Of a stretch of DNA of 64,000 bases, positions 19,437 through 29,566 are shown piece after piece. Location of the stretch: assembly GCF_014171595.1 (NCBI RefSeq), contig NZ_CP050451.1, positions 1,178,001 through 1,242,000 on the forward strand. The letters run 5' to 3'. A model generated the notes under the pieces. It was given only the letters and a program-made list of their open reading frames with translations, had not been told where the DNA came from and did no database searches. The stretch comes from Massilia sp. Se16.2.3. Lineage in GTDB: Bacteria > Pseudomonadota > Gammaproteobacteria > Burkholderiales > Burkholderiaceae_D. Made by a program: the position numbers and the translations under genes. Each line of letters starts with the position of its first letter. The stretch's first letter is position 1.

Positions 19437-19546
19437 TCATAACATTGTAGCCCGCCTCATCATGCGAAATCCAGCCTTGGTCACCGGCCCCGGCGGAATC
19501 AGATAAAGTATTGGTTTATCGAAGTTTTTTCCGAGAATTGAATCCG

Positions 19547-21655
19547 ATGTCCGTCACCCAAGTTCGCGCCACCTGCCCCCACGATTGTCCCGATACCTGC
19601 GCCTTGCTCGTTACCGTCGAAGACGGCGTGGCAACCGAGGTGCGTGGCGATCCGGAGCATCCGACCACGGCGGGCGTGCTGTGCACCAAGGTGTCGCGCT
19701 ACGTCGAACGGACCTATTCTCCGGACCGGGTGCTGTATCCGATGCGCCGCGTCGGCAAGAAGGGCGAAGGCAAGTTCGAGCGCATCAGCTGGGATGCCGC
19801 ACTCGATGAGATCGCCAATCGCCTGAAGCCGATCGCCGCGCGCGATCCGCAAGCGATTCTGCCCTACAGCTATTGCGGCACCATGGGCCTGGTCCAGGGC
19901 GAAGCGATGTCGATGCGCTTCTTTAACAAGCTGGGCGCGTCCCTGCTCGACCGCACGATTTGCGCCACGGCCGGCGCCACCGGCTACAAGTACACCGTCG
20001 GTGCTTCGATCGGTACCGACATGGAACAGTTCCAGGATGCGAAGCTGATCATCATCTGGGGCGGCAATCCGATCGCTTCGAACCTGCACTTCTGGATGCG
20101 CGCCCAGGAAGCCAAGCGCCGTGGCGCCAAGCTGATCGCGATCGATCCCTACCGCTCCCTCACGGCCGAGAAATGCCACCAGCACATTGCGCTCTTGCCC
20201 GGCACGGATGCCGCGCTGGCGCTGGGTTTGATGCATGTCCTTATCAATGAAGACCTGCTCGACCACGATTACATCGCCAACTACACCCTCGGTTTCGCGG
20301 AACTGAAAGCGCGTGCGCTGGAATGGACCCCGGAACGCACCGCCGAGACTTGCGGCATCACGGCCCAGGAAGTGACCGACCTGGCACGCCTGTACGGCGG
20401 CATGGCCAAGCGCGGCGAGCCGGTCGCGATCCGCTGCAACTATGGCGTGCAGCGTGCCCGCGGCGGCGGCATGGCCGTGCGCAACATGACCTGCCTGCCG
20501 GCGCTGGTCGGCGCCTGGCGCCATGCCGCTGGCGGCATCCAGTTGTCGACTTCCGGTTCGTTCCCGGCCAACCGCACGGCGCTGCAGCGCCCCGATCTGC
20601 TGGGCGAGCGCAAGCCGCGCACGATCAACATGACGACCATCGGCGACGACCTGCTGAAGGACGCCTCGCCGGAATTCGGCCCGAAGGTGGAAGCCGTCAT
20701 CGTCTACAACGCGAACCCGCTGGCGATTGCCCCGGATTCGGCGAAGGTGCAGGCCGGCTTCGAGCGTGACGACCTGTTCACAGTAGTGCTGGAACATTTT
20801 CAAACCGACAGCGCGGACTATGCCGACATCCTGTTGCCGGCCACGACACAGCTCGAGCACGTCGATGCGCACCTGGCCTATGGCCACCTGTACATGATGG
20901 CGAACAACGCGGCGATTGCCCCGATGGGCGAAGCCAGGCCGAACACGGAGATCTTCCGCCTGCTGGCCGCGCGCATGGGCTTTACCGATTCCTGCTTCCT
21001 CGAAAGCGACGACGAACTGGCGGCGCAGGCCTTCGACAAACAACACGAGCGCGCGATCCACTTCGACTGGGAATCGCTGAAACAGAAGGGCTGGCAAAAG
21101 CTGAACATGCCGGACGCGCCCTTTGCGCAGGGCGGTTTCCCCACGCCTTCGGGCAAGTGCGAGTTCTATTCGAGCACAATGGCTCAGGATGGCCTGGATC
21201 CGCTGCCAACCTATATCGCACCCTACGAATCCGTGGCCTCGAATCCGACGTTGGCGAAGAAATATCCGCTCGCAATGATTTCTCCGCCAGCACGGAACTT
21301 CCTTAACTCAACCTTTGTCAATGTACAGAGTTTGCGTGCAACCGAGGGCGAGCCGCACCTCGACATCCACCCGATTGACGCCGCCCCGCGCGGCATCGCT
21401 CACGGTGACATGGCACGTATTTTCAACGATCGCGGCTCCTTCGTTGCCAAGGCGCGCGTGACCGAGAAAGCGCGACCGGGCCTCGTGGTGGGTTTGTCGA
21501 TCTGGTGGAAGAAGCTGGCCACCGACGGCAAGAATGCCAACGAAGTCACCAGCCAGCGCCTGACCGACATGGGACGGGCGCCCACTTTCTACGACACCCT
21601 GGTGCAGGTCGAAAAGGCCGCGCCCCCTCACGGACATGAAGAAACTCACCTCTAG
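19547..21655 (+). CDS. molybdopterin oxidoreductase with [4Fe-4S] site
   Basis: About 702 residues. The N-terminus has the cluster motif CPHDCPDTC with the fourth Cys in GVLCTK, then the three molybdopterin domains and a C-terminal dinucleotide-binding domain (MISPPARNFLNSTFVN onward). It has no Tat signal, so it is probably cytoplasmic. This is the formate dehydrogenase/DMSO reductase superfamily; the substrate is not evident. The start is set at MSVTQVRATC just before the cluster motif; an upstream ATG at 19511 is in frame but less likely. It overlaps the aminopeptidase gene by 20 bases. Confidence 0.9.
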   Translation: MSVTQVRATCPHDCPDTCALLVTVEDGVATEVRGDPEHPTTAGVLCTKVSRYVERTYSPDRVLYPMRRVGKKGEGKFERISWDAALDEIANRLKPIAARDPQAILPYSYCGTMGLVQGEAMSMRFFNKLGASLLDRTICATAGATGYKYTVGASIGTDMEQFQDAKLIIIWGGNPIASNLHFWMRAQEAKRRGAKLIAIDPYRSLTAEKCHQHIALLPGTDAALALGLMHVLINEDLLDHDYIANYTLGFAELKARALEWTPERTAETCGITAQEVTDLARLYGGMAKRGEPVAIRCNYGVQRARGGGMAVRNMTCLPALVGAWRHAAGGIQLSTSGSFPANRTALQRPDLLGERKPRTINMTTIGDDLLKDASPEFGPKVEAVIVYNANPLAIAPDSAKVQAGFERDDLFTVVLEHFQTDSADYADILLPATTQLEHVDAHLAYGHLYMMANNAAIAPMGEARPNTEIFRLLAARMGFTDSCFLESDDELAAQAFDKQHERAIHFDWESLKQKGWQKLNMPDAPFAQGGFPTPSGKCEFYSSTMAQDGLDPLPTYIAPYESVASNPTLAKKYPLAMISPPARNFLNSTFVNVQSLRATEGEPHLDIHPIDAAPRGIAHGDMARIFNDRGSFVAKARVTEKARPGLVVGLSIWWKKLATDGKNANEVTSQRLTDMGRAPTFYDTLVQVEKAAPPHGHEETHL

Positions 21656-22757
21656 ACTCCCCCGCTTTTTCCGGCACGCGCTGATCCTCGGCGCTGCCGC
21701 CGGAATGCTTGCCAGTTGTTCTACTCTGAATTACTACTCCCAGGCCGCCCAGGGCCAGCTCGAACTCCTCTCCGACGCCAAGCCAATCGACGACTGGCTG
21801 GCCGATCCCGCCACGAATACCTCCCTGCGCCACCGCCTCGAGGCCGCGCGCCAGATCCGCCGCTTCGCCGTCCAGCAGATGGGTTTGCCGGACAACGGCA
21901 GCTACAAGAACTACGCCGCCCTGAAGCGCCCCTACGTGTTGTGGAACGTGGTCGCCACGCCCGAGCTGTCGCTGAAACCCCTGCAGTGGTGTTTCCCCGT
22001 AGCCGGCTGCGTCAACTACCGCGGCTACTACAGCAAGGAAGACGCGCAAGCCTACGCAAAGCAATTGCGCGCCGAAGGCCGCGACGTCGAAGTCGGGGGC
22101 GTGAGCGCCTATTCGACCCTGGGCTGGTTCAGCGACCCGCTCATTTCCACCTTCATCAATTATCCTGACGCCGAACTGGCACGCCTGATCTTCCACGAAC
22201 TGGCGCACCAGATGAGCTATGTGCCGGGTGACTCGCGTTTCAACGAGTCCTTTGCCAGCGCGGTCGAGGAAGAGGGCGTCGAGCTGTGGCTGGAGCGCTT
22301 CGGCAATCCACAGATGCGAGACGGCTACGCGCGCTACACGGCGCGGCGCAAGGACTTCCTGGCGCTGCTGCTCAAATACCGCAAGGAGCTCGAGCTGGCC
22401 TACGCCTCGCCGCTGGACGACGCGCACAAGCGCGTCGAGAAAACGCGCTTGTTCGCCGCCCTGAAGGACGAGTACCAGGTGCTGAAAGTGAACTGGGGCG
22501 GCTATGCCGGCTACGACCGCTTCTTCGCCGAGCCGCTGTCGAACGCCCACCTGGCCTCGATCGCCACCTATAACGACTACGTGCCGGCCTTCCGCGCGAT
22601 GCTGCGCGGCGAGAAGAATTTCGGCGCTTTCTACAGCAAGGTGAACCGCCTGGCCAAGCTCGAGAAGGCCGAGCGCCAGCGCGCGCTGAAGCTCTACGAC
22701 GTGCCAACCGCACCCGCCACTTTCATGGTGCAACGCACCAATGGAGCGCTGCGGTAG
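21636..22757 (+). CDS. lipoprotein aminopeptidase (PF10023-type)
   Basis: The 373-residue protein has a lipobox (ALILGAAAGMLASC, lipid Cys near residue 28) and the zinc site FHELAHQ with a downstream Glu in NESFASAVEEEGVELW. It matches the putative aminopeptidase family found in beta- and gamma-proteobacteria and should sit in the periplasm, tethered to a membrane. The 20-base overlap with the oxidoreductase gene suggests co-translation, although no functional link is evident. Confidence 0.88.
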   Translation: MKKLTSRLPRFFRHALILGAAAGMLASCSTLNYYSQAAQGQLELLSDAKPIDDWLADPATNTSLRHRLEAARQIRRFAVQQMGLPDNGSYKNYAALKRPYVLWNVVATPELSLKPLQWCFPVAGCVNYRGYYSKEDAQAYAKQLRAEGRDVEVGGVSAYSTLGWFSDPLISTFINYPDAELARLIFHELAHQMSYVPGDSRFNESFASAVEEEGVELWLERFGNPQMRDGYARYTARRKDFLALLLKYRKELELAYASPLDDAHKRVEKTRLFAALKDEYQVLKVNWGGYAGYDRFFAEPLSNAHLASIATYNDYVPAFRAMLRGEKNFGAFYSKVNRLAKLEKAERQRALKLYDVPTAPATFMVQRTNGALR

Positions 22758-22938
22758 AGGGCCTGTTCCAATCGCGCCAAAAGCGCTTGCGTATGCGAGC
22801 GCTGCCCGATAGCATCACAATCAGCAATAGCAAAGGCGCAAGCGTCTGCGCGCGCCTGTACGCTGCATGCCATGGCGCCAATCGCGTTGCGAGGGGAGCC
22901 ATGGACGATAACGATTCTATTGGAGACAGAGGCACCTG

Positions 22939-24636
22939 ATGGACAAAATTTGGCTGAAGTCGTATCCCCCTGGTGTACCTGCCGAGATCAATCCCGACCA
23001 GTACACCTCGCTCGTCCACATGCTGGAAGAGTCCTTCCAGAAGTACGCGCAGAACAACGCCTACGTGTGCATGGACAAGTTCCTGACCTATGCCGAGCTC
23101 GACTCCTGCTCGAAGCGCCTGGCAGCCTGGCTGCAAAGCCGCGGCATGGCCAAGGGCGCGCGCGTGGCGGTGATGATGCCGAATGTCCTTCAATACCCGA
23201 TCGCGATCGCCGCCATCCTGCGTGCCGGCTACACGGTCGTCAACGTCAATCCGCTGTACACCCCGCGCGAACTCGAACACCAGCTGAAGGACTCGGGCAG
23301 CGAAGCGATCATCGTGCTGGAAAACTTCGCCAGCACGGTGCAGCAGGTGCTGAAGAACACCCCGGTGCGCCACGTGGTCGTGGCCAGCATGGGCGAAATG
23401 CTCGGCGCGGCCAAGGGCATGCTCGTCAACTTCGTCGTCCGCAACGTCAAGAAAATGGTGCCGGACTTCGCGCTGCCGAACATGGTGCGCTTCAAGGACG
23501 CGCTGGCGCAGGGCGCGAAAATGCCGTTCACGGCGCCGACCATCGTGTCCAGCGACGTCGCCTTCCTCCAGTACACCGGCGGCACCACCGGCGTGTCGAA
23601 GGGCGCCACCCTCACGCACCGCAACGTCATCGCCAACGTGCTGCAGACCGAAGCCTGGGCCGAACCCGCCACCTCGCAGCCGCCGCTGGTCGACTTCCAG
23701 ACCATCGTCTGCGCGCTGCCGCTGTACCACATCTTCGCGCTGACGGCCTGTGCGCTGTGGGGCATGCGCGTCGGTGCCCTGAACATCCTGATCCCGAATC
23801 CGCGCGACATCCCCGGCTTCATCAAGGAACTGGGCAAGTACAAGATCACGATGCTGCCGGCCGTGAATACGCTCTACAACGCCCTCGTGAACCACCCGGA
23901 TTTCGCCAGCGTGGACTTTTCGCACCTGAAGACGGCGAATGGCGGCGGGATGGCCGTACAACAGGCAGTTAATGACAAGTGGAAACAAATAACCGGGAAG
24001 AGTATCATCGAGGGTTACGGCTTGTCGGAAACCTCGCCGGTCGCCACCTGCAACCGCGCGGACGAGCAGGGCTTCACCGGCGGCATTGGCTTGCCAATCC
24101 CGTCGACCGATATCGCCATCCTCGATGACGCCGGCAATCCGGTGGAACTCGGTCAGCCGGGCGAGATCGCCATCCGCGGCCCGCAGGTGATGGCCGGCTA
24201 CTGGAACCGCCCGGACGAAACGGCGAAAGTCATGACGCCCGACGGCTTCTTCAAGTCGGGCGACGTCGGCATCATGGACGAGCGCGGCTACGTGAAGATC
24301 GTCGACCGCAAGAAGGACATGATCCTGGTCTCGGGCTTCAATGTGTACCCGAACGAGCTCGAAGGCGTGATTGCCGCGCACCCGGGCGTGCTCGAATGCG
24401 CCGTGGTCGGCGTGCCGGACGAGCATTCGGGCGAGGCGGTGAAGGTCTTCGTGGTCAAGAAGGACCCGAACCTGACCGAAGCGGCGCTGATGGACTATTG
24501 CAAGGCGCAGTTCACCGGCTACAAGAAACCGAAGTACATCGAGTTCCGCGACGAACTGCCGAAGACGAATGTCGGCAAGATCCTGCGGCGCGCGCTGCGC
24601 GACGAACAGCAGCAGAAACAGAAGCAAGCAGCTTGA
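22939..24636 (+). CDS. fadD: long-chain fatty acid--CoA ligase (copy 1)
   Basis: A 565-residue AMP-forming ligase: P-loop YTGGTTGVSKGA, GYGLSETSPV, the hinge and KILRRALRDE with the C-terminal catalytic Lys in PKTNVGK. It activates long-chain fatty acids with ATP and CoA for beta-oxidation. ATG 22939 follows GGAGACAGAGG. The second, closely similar copy starts 94 bases downstream after a hairpin, so this is a tandem duplication. Confidence 0.93.
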   Translation: MDKIWLKSYPPGVPAEINPDQYTSLVHMLEESFQKYAQNNAYVCMDKFLTYAELDSCSKRLAAWLQSRGMAKGARVAVMMPNVLQYPIAIAAILRAGYTVVNVNPLYTPRELEHQLKDSGSEAIIVLENFASTVQQVLKNTPVRHVVVASMGEMLGAAKGMLVNFVVRNVKKMVPDFALPNMVRFKDALAQGAKMPFTAPTIVSSDVAFLQYTGGTTGVSKGATLTHRNVIANVLQTEAWAEPATSQPPLVDFQTIVCALPLYHIFALTACALWGMRVGALNILIPNPRDIPGFIKELGKYKITMLPAVNTLYNALVNHPDFASVDFSHLKTANGGGMAVQQAVNDKWKQITGKSIIEGYGLSETSPVATCNRADEQGFTGGIGLPIPSTDIAILDDAGNPVELGQPGEIAIRGPQVMAGYWNRPDETAKVMTPDGFFKSGDVGIMDERGYVKIVDRKKDMILVSGFNVYPNELEGVIAAHPGVLECAVVGVPDEHSGEAVKVFVVKKDPNLTEAALMDYCKAQFTGYKKPKYIEFRDELPKTNVGKILRRALRDEQQQKQKQAA

Positions 24637-24663
24637 TGCGCCGCAGGCGCGCAGGCTGAACCG

Positions 24664-24692
24664 GCCGCCCGGCTTTTTCGGGCGGCTTTGCA
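24664..24692 (+). terminator. hairpin between the two fadD genes
   Basis: A perfect 8-bp stem GCCGCCCG / CGGGCGGC with a GCTTTTT loop is followed by TTTGCATTTTATT. The weak T-run suggests partial termination rather than a full stop. Confidence 0.55.
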
Positions 24693-24729
24693 TTTTATTG
24701 GACACAGCATTCAGGAAGGCAGGCAACAG

Positions 24730-26415
24730 ATGGACAAGTTTTGGCTCAAGTCGTACCAGGCGGGCGTACCGGCGGAGATCGACCCGACGCAGTACCGCTC
24801 CCTGACCCATTTGCTGGAAGAATCCTTCCGCAAGTACGCAGGCCAGGACGCTTTTGCCTGCATGGACAAGCGCATTACCTATGCCGACCTCGACCGCCTG
24901 TCGGCGCAGATGGCGGCCTGGCTGCAAAGCCGCGGCCTGCAGCCGGGCGCGCGCGTGGCGATCATGCTGCCGAACGTGCTGCAATATCCGGTGGCGATGG
25001 CTGCGGCCCTGCGCGCCGGCTACACCATCGTCAACGTCAACCCGCTCTACACCCCGCGCGAACTGCAGCACCAACTGAACGACTCCGGCGCCGAAGCGCT
25101 GGTGGTGCTGGAAAACTTCGCCAATACGGTGGAGCAGGTGATCGCCAACACCCCGGCCCTGAAGCACATCATCGTCGGCAGCATGGGCGACATGCTGGGC
25201 ACGGTGAAAGGTACCATCGTCAACTTCGTCGTCCGTAAAGTGAAGAAGATGGTGCCGAGCTGGTCGCTGCCCGGCGCGGTCTCCTTCAACAAGGTGCTGG
25301 CCGACGGCGCGCGCCTGTCCTTCAAGCCGGTCACGCAAGGCCACGACGACATCGCCTTCCTGCAGTACACCGGCGGCACCACCGGCGTGTCCAAGGGCGC
25401 CGTGCTGCTGCACCGGAACATCCTGGCCAACCTGCTGCAGAACGAAGCCTGGTTTTCGCCGTCCCTGGTACGCCAGCCGGCGGGCCAGCAGCTGCAGTTC
25501 GCCTGCGCGCTGCCGCTGTACCACATCTATGCGCTGACGGTCTGCGGCCTGCTCGGCATGCGCCTCGGCGCCATGAACCTCCTGATCCCGAACCCGCGCG
25601 ACATGGACGGCTTCATCAAGGAGCTCGGCAAATACAAGATCAACGTCTTCCCGGCGGTGAACACCCTGTACAACGGCCTGATCAACCACCCGGAATTCGC
25701 CAAGCTCGACCATTCCACTTACCTGGTCTGCCCGGCTGGCGGCATGGCGGCGCAAAAAGTCGTGGCCGACAAGTGGCTGCAACTGACCGGCGTGCCCATC
25801 GTCGAGGGCTATGGCCTGTCGGAAGCCTCGCCGGTGGTCACCGGTAACCGCTGCGACATCACCGAATTCACCGGCACCATCGGCCTGCCCTTCCCGTCGA
25901 CCGAAGTGGCGATCCTCGATGAGCAGGACCAGCCGGTCCCCTTCGGCCAGTCCGGAGAAATCGCCGTGCGCGGCCCGCAAGTGATGGCCGGCTACTGGAA
26001 GCGCGACGACGAGACGGCGAAAGTCATGACCGCCAGCGGCTTCCTCAAGACGGGCGACATCGGCATCATGGACGAGAAGGGCTATACCCGCATCGTCGAC
26101 CGGAAGAAGGACATGATCCTGGTCTCGGGCTTCAATGTGTACCCCAACGAAGTCGAAAACGTGGTTGCTTCGCATCCGGGCGTGCTGGAAGTGGCCTGCG
26201 TCGGCGTGCCGGATAAACACTCGGGCGAAGCCGTCAAGCTGTACGTGGTCAAGAAGGACCCGGCGCTGACCGCCGAGACGCTGATGGACTTCTGCAAGGA
26301 AGAGCTGACCGGCTACAAGCGCCCGCGCCAGATCGAGTTCCGCGAGACGCTGCCGAAAACCAACGTCGGCAAGATCCTGCGCCGCGAGTTGCGCGACGAG
26401 AAGCAGAGCGCCTGA
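24730..26415 (+). CDS. fadD: long-chain fatty acid--CoA ligase (copy 2)
   Basis: A 561-residue paralogue of the preceding gene, with the same start (MDKFWLKSYQAGVPAEIDP), P-loop YTGGTTGVSKGA, GYGLSEASPV and PKTNVGKILRRELRDE. The divergence is spread along the length, so this is an old duplication rather than a recent one. The two enzymes may prefer different chain lengths. AGGAAGGCAGG precedes the ATG. A strong terminator follows. Confidence 0.92.
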   Translation: MDKFWLKSYQAGVPAEIDPTQYRSLTHLLEESFRKYAGQDAFACMDKRITYADLDRLSAQMAAWLQSRGLQPGARVAIMLPNVLQYPVAMAAALRAGYTIVNVNPLYTPRELQHQLNDSGAEALVVLENFANTVEQVIANTPALKHIIVGSMGDMLGTVKGTIVNFVVRKVKKMVPSWSLPGAVSFNKVLADGARLSFKPVTQGHDDIAFLQYTGGTTGVSKGAVLLHRNILANLLQNEAWFSPSLVRQPAGQQLQFACALPLYHIYALTVCGLLGMRLGAMNLLIPNPRDMDGFIKELGKYKINVFPAVNTLYNGLINHPEFAKLDHSTYLVCPAGGMAAQKVVADKWLQLTGVPIVEGYGLSEASPVVTGNRCDITEFTGTIGLPFPSTEVAILDEQDQPVPFGQSGEIAVRGPQVMAGYWKRDDETAKVMTASGFLKTGDIGIMDEKGYTRIVDRKKDMILVSGFNVYPNEVENVVASHPGVLEVACVGVPDKHSGEAVKLYVVKKDPALTAETLMDFCKEELTGYKRPRQIEFRETLPKTNVGKILRRELRDEKQSA

Positions 26416-26440
26416 CGCATATCCCGCCTGTACAGGCACA

Positions 26441-26490
26441 AACGCCCGACTGACCCTGGCCTTGCGGCGCCGGGTTGGTCGGGCGTTTTT
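26441..26490 (+). terminator. Rho-independent terminator after fadD copy 2
   Basis: AACGCCCGAC and GTCGGGCGTT form a perfect 10-bp stem around a GC-rich loop, followed by TTTTT. Confidence 0.85.
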
Positions 26491-26496
26491 CTTTGG

Positions 26497-26660
26497 CTAA
26501 GAGCCTATCCCGGTAGTCCGGAGTCGCTGCTGGCGCGCCTGACAAACGCGTGCTGCGTTGCTCGTCGTTGCATGGCCAGCCATGCGGCCTCCTCGCGCCT
26601 TGCCCGCGCTTGCCATGCATCGCCACCAGCTTTCCCCGGACTACCGGGATAGGCTCTAAG
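26497..26660. mobile_element. MITE-like palindromic element, family 1, copy a
   Basis: The inverted ends CTAAGAGCCTATCCCGGTAG and CTTAGAGCCTATCCCGGTAG continue to TCCGG on both sides (24 of 25 match). The interior of about 115 bases holds GCGTTGCTCGTCGTTGCATGG, and there is no coding capacity. It abuts a second element at a shared TAAG. Confidence 0.8.
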
Positions 26661-26816
26661 TACTCGACCGAAAATAAATGGGAATTTTGGCAAACAGAAC
26701 TGGATGCGGTGCAAGGCGGCGAGCGCGCCGCAGTGCGAGCACTAAAAGCGCGAACCGACGCAGCAACGCGCTGGTTCTGGAAGCCAAAAACACATCTATT
26801 TTTGGGTGAGTACTTA
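26657..26816. mobile_element. MITE-like palindromic element, family 2
   Basis: A different palindrome between two family-1 copies. The ends TAAGTACTCGACCGAAAATA and, inverted, TAAGTACTCACCCAAAAATA match at 17 of 20. The interior (GGATGCGGTGCAAGGCGGCG and so on) is unrelated to family 1. Its TAAG ends are shared with both neighbours. Confidence 0.7.
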
Positions 26817-26977
26817 GAACCTATCCCAGTAGGAGATGAGTCGTTGCTGACGCGCCTGACAAGCAGATGCTGCGTTGCTCGTCGTTGCATGGCTCGCCAT
26901 GCGGCCTTCTCGCGCCTTGCCTCTGCTTGCCATGCATCGTCATCAACTTCCCCCTCCCTACTGGGACAGGTTCTTAG
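26813..26977. mobile_element. MITE-like palindromic element, family 1, copy b
   Basis: A diverged copy of the element at 26497: ends CTTAGAACCTATCCCAGTAGG and CTAAGAACCTGTCCCAGTAGG inverted, same interior order, similar length (165 bases). From 26978 to 27153 I see only the upstream region of the lipoprotein gene. Confidence 0.75.
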
Positions 26978-27153
26978 TGCTGTGTATCCTCGAAACGGAG
27001 GGCCACAGCAGGACTGCGCCTACGCCGCGACGGGCGATTGGACGTATTCCTCTGTAGCGCTCGGCGAAAGCCGGCGGGGCGATTGAGAGGTATCATTTTT
27101 GCATGGCTCGCCAGGCTCGGGCGAGTCTGATCGATTGCAGAAGGAGAACCACC

Positions 27154-27444
27154 ATGCGCGCTTTGATCATAATGGCAGCCAGCGTCATCGGCTTGCTTGG
27201 ATGCTCGACCCCGGAACAACAGGCAATGAAGCAGCAGGCTGAAATGGACCGCATGATCGCTGAATATGGACCGGCATGCAGCCAGCTGGGCTATGGAATG
27301 AACACCGATCCCTGGCGCAATTGCGTCGTCCAGCTGGCGGCAAAGAACGGTGACGGCCGTGGACGCGTCTCGACCTCCATCTTCGGCAGCTTCGGCAGCT
27401 GGGGTGGCTCCGGCGTCGGCATTGGCATCGGCGTCGGGCGCTAG
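27154..27444 (+). CDS. small lipoprotein, 96 aa
   Basis: A short signal with lipobox (IMAASVIGLLGC) gives a lipidated Cys at about residue 17. The middle part has two more Cys (PACSQLGYGMNTDPWRNC) and the C-terminus is Gly/Ser-rich and repetitive (GSFGSWGGSGVGIGIGVG). AAGGAGA precedes ATG 27154. No family name; probably anchored in the outer membrane. Confidence 0.75.
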   Translation: MRALIIMAASVIGLLGCSTPEQQAMKQQAEMDRMIAEYGPACSQLGYGMNTDPWRNCVVQLAAKNGDGRGRVSTSIFGSFGSWGGSGVGIGIGVGR

Positions 27445-27481
27445 CCTTAAGGCCTGAACAGACACCAGCGCAACACGGCGC

Positions 27482-29061
27482 TCACGCGCGGGCGATGCGT
27501 ACCGATCGATTGTCCAGCGCAAACGAGGCAAGCCTTGCCTGTCCCGAGCGCGCGTCGCGTACATCGTCGAGCGCCATGAAATGCACTTGGCTTGTCTCGG
27601 GGGTGATTTCCAGCAGCATATAGCCGCGCCGGTCGCTCCTTCCGTACAGCATGTGCGGATTGCGCTCGACATTTTCCTGGGTGCGCGCCTGTGGCCGCGA
27701 ACTCGAGGTCACCGAAGTACCGCAGAATTCGGGCGCAAGCACGGGATTGGCTTTTGAGACCGGCCGCGTGAAATCGCGCCGCAATTCGCTCGCATAAAAC
27801 GTGTGGACGTCTCCCGCCAGCACCAGCGGATTGCCCGCGCCGCTGTTCACCAGCGTGTCAAGCAGGCGCCGGCGCGCGAGCGGATAGCCATCCCAGCCAT
27901 CGGTCCAGAAGCGGCCATCCTCGGCCGAGCGTACTGGCACGCCGCTCGACTGCGCCAGCGGCGTCTGCTGCGCCAGGATGTTCCAGCGCGCGCGTGAAGT
28001 CGACAAGCCCTGGACCAGCCAGGCTTCCTGTTCCTCTCCCAGCATCGTGCGGCGCGGGTCGCGCAGTTCCGCGCAGGCGCGCGCCAGCACGACGTTGGAA
28101 CCGCCGCGGCCCGGTTTCGGGCAGGCGAGGGGAGAGCGGTACTGCCGGTCGTCGAGCACGTGAAAGCGCGCCAGCCGTCCCCAGTCATAGCGCTGGTACA
28201 TGCGCATGCTCTTGAGGCCGGCGCGGAGTGGTGGCAGGCGCAGCGGCATGTGCTCATAGAAGGCCTGATAAGCGGCGGCGCGGCGGGCGGCGAAGTCGCT
28301 TGATAAACGCTCGTCGATGTCTCCCGCGTAGTCGTTGGCCACCTCGTGGTCGTCCCAGGTGACGATCCAGGGGGCGGCATGGTGGGCCGCCTGCAGATCC
28401 CGGTCGGTCTTGTATTGCGCATAGCGCGCACGGTACTGGTCCAGCGTGAACGACTCGCTGGTCCTGATCGCACGGGCCGGATGCTGCAGCTGGTACGGCC
28501 CCCACTCATAGATGTAGTCACCCAGGAAGGCGACCAGGTCGGGTGCTGCCTGCGCGATGTGGCGGTGCGCCGCATAGTGGCCGAATTCCCAGTGCTGGCA
28601 GGACGCCACCGCCAGCTTCAGGCGCCTCGGCAGCATGTCCGGCGCGGGCGCGGTACGCGTGCGGCCGACCGGGCTGACCGCTTCGCCCAGCATGAAGCGG
28701 TACCAGTACCATCGGTCGGGCCGTAAGCCGGCCGCGTCGACGTGCACGCTGTGCGCCAGCTCGGGGATGCGACGGTGCTGCCCTGCGCGGCGATCTTCCT
28801 GAACCCCTCGTCCTCTGCCACTTCCCAGCGCACCGTGAGCGCGAGCGGCGGGTTCGAGGCCGCGTTCAGCGGATCGGGCAGGATGCGCGTCCACAGGATC
28901 ACTGCATTCGGCAGCGGCGAACCGGAGGCGACGCCAAGGGAGAATGGGTAGCGCGAGCCGGCCGCGGTGGCGCTGAAGCTTGCGCCCGTGACCGCGGCAG
29001 CGGTCAGGCGCGCCGCGTCCAGCAGGAAGCCGCGGCGCGCATCCCGGCCGGACTGCTGCAT
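27482..29061 (-). CDS. phoD: PhoD-like alkaline phosphatase/phosphodiesterase, frame broken
   Basis: The N-terminus carries a Tat-type signal (DARRGFLLDAARLTAAAV), then the PhoD N-terminal domain (SLGVASGSPLPNAVILWTRI). The metallophosphatase core follows: VAFLGDYIYEWG, WDDHEVANDYAG, LAGDVHTFYAS. It would hydrolyse phosphate esters in the periplasm. The frame breaks near 28765 at GTCGCATCCCCGAG: one more base joins GSTVA to PELAHSVHVDAAGL, giving about 526 residues. The ATG overlaps the stop of the thioesterase gene (TAATG), so the two are probably co-transcribed. Confidence 0.85.
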
Positions 29062-29504
29062 TATTCGGGATGCGAGATCAGCTCTTCCAGCGGCGGCAGC
29101 TGGCGTGGTTTGCGGTCCGGGCCGGTAGCGACATAGGTCAGCGTCGCTTCGGTGACTTTCACGATATTCGACTGCAGGCGGTTGCGTTCGGCGTACACCT
29201 CGACATACACGGTGATCGACGTGTTGCCGACCTTGACGATATCGGCGTAGAAGGACAGCAGGTCGCCCACGAACACCGGGTTCTTGAACAGGAAGGAATT
29301 GACGGCGATGGTCGCCACGCGGCCATTCGCGCGGCGGGTGGCCGGCAGCGAGCCGGCGATGTCGACCTGGGCCATGATCCAGCCGCCGAAGACGTCGCCA
29401 TACACATTGGCGTCAGGCGGTCCCGGCATCACACGCAGTTGCGGAATTTTTCCTTCCGGGAGGCGGTTGGTGTGGGCGGGGGGGGTGTTTTCGGGCGTGG
29501 TCAT
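29061..29504 (-). CDS. acyl-CoA thioesterase (YciA/hotdog family)
   Basis: A 147-residue hotdog-fold protein with PGPPDANVYGDVFGGWIMAQ and the conserved Asp, followed by VNSFLFKNPVFVGD. These are typical of YciA/BACH-type acyl-CoA hydrolases. It is cytoplasmic and overlaps the phosphatase gene downstream. Confidence 0.92.
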   Translation of the reverse strand: MTTPENTPPAHTNRLPEGKIPQLRVMPGPPDANVYGDVFGGWIMAQVDIAGSLPATRRANGRVATIAVNSFLFKNPVFVGDLLSFYADIVKVGNTSITVYVEVYAERNRLQSNIVKVTEATLTYVATGPDRKPRQLPPLEELISHPE

Positions 29505-29566
29505 CTTGAAATCTCATGAAAAGCTACAATCGTCCCGAATTGAACCATAAATCCCGGACCCCTGCC

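Noticed and set aside
22723-26439. A 1238-codon open frame on the minus strand
   Set aside because: It is the antisense shadow of two clear fadD genes; its His/Arg/Gly/Val-rich composition reflects the high GC content.
26497-26977. Complete insertion sequences
   Set aside because: No transposase or recombinase gene is found anywhere in the window; these are short non-coding palindromes.
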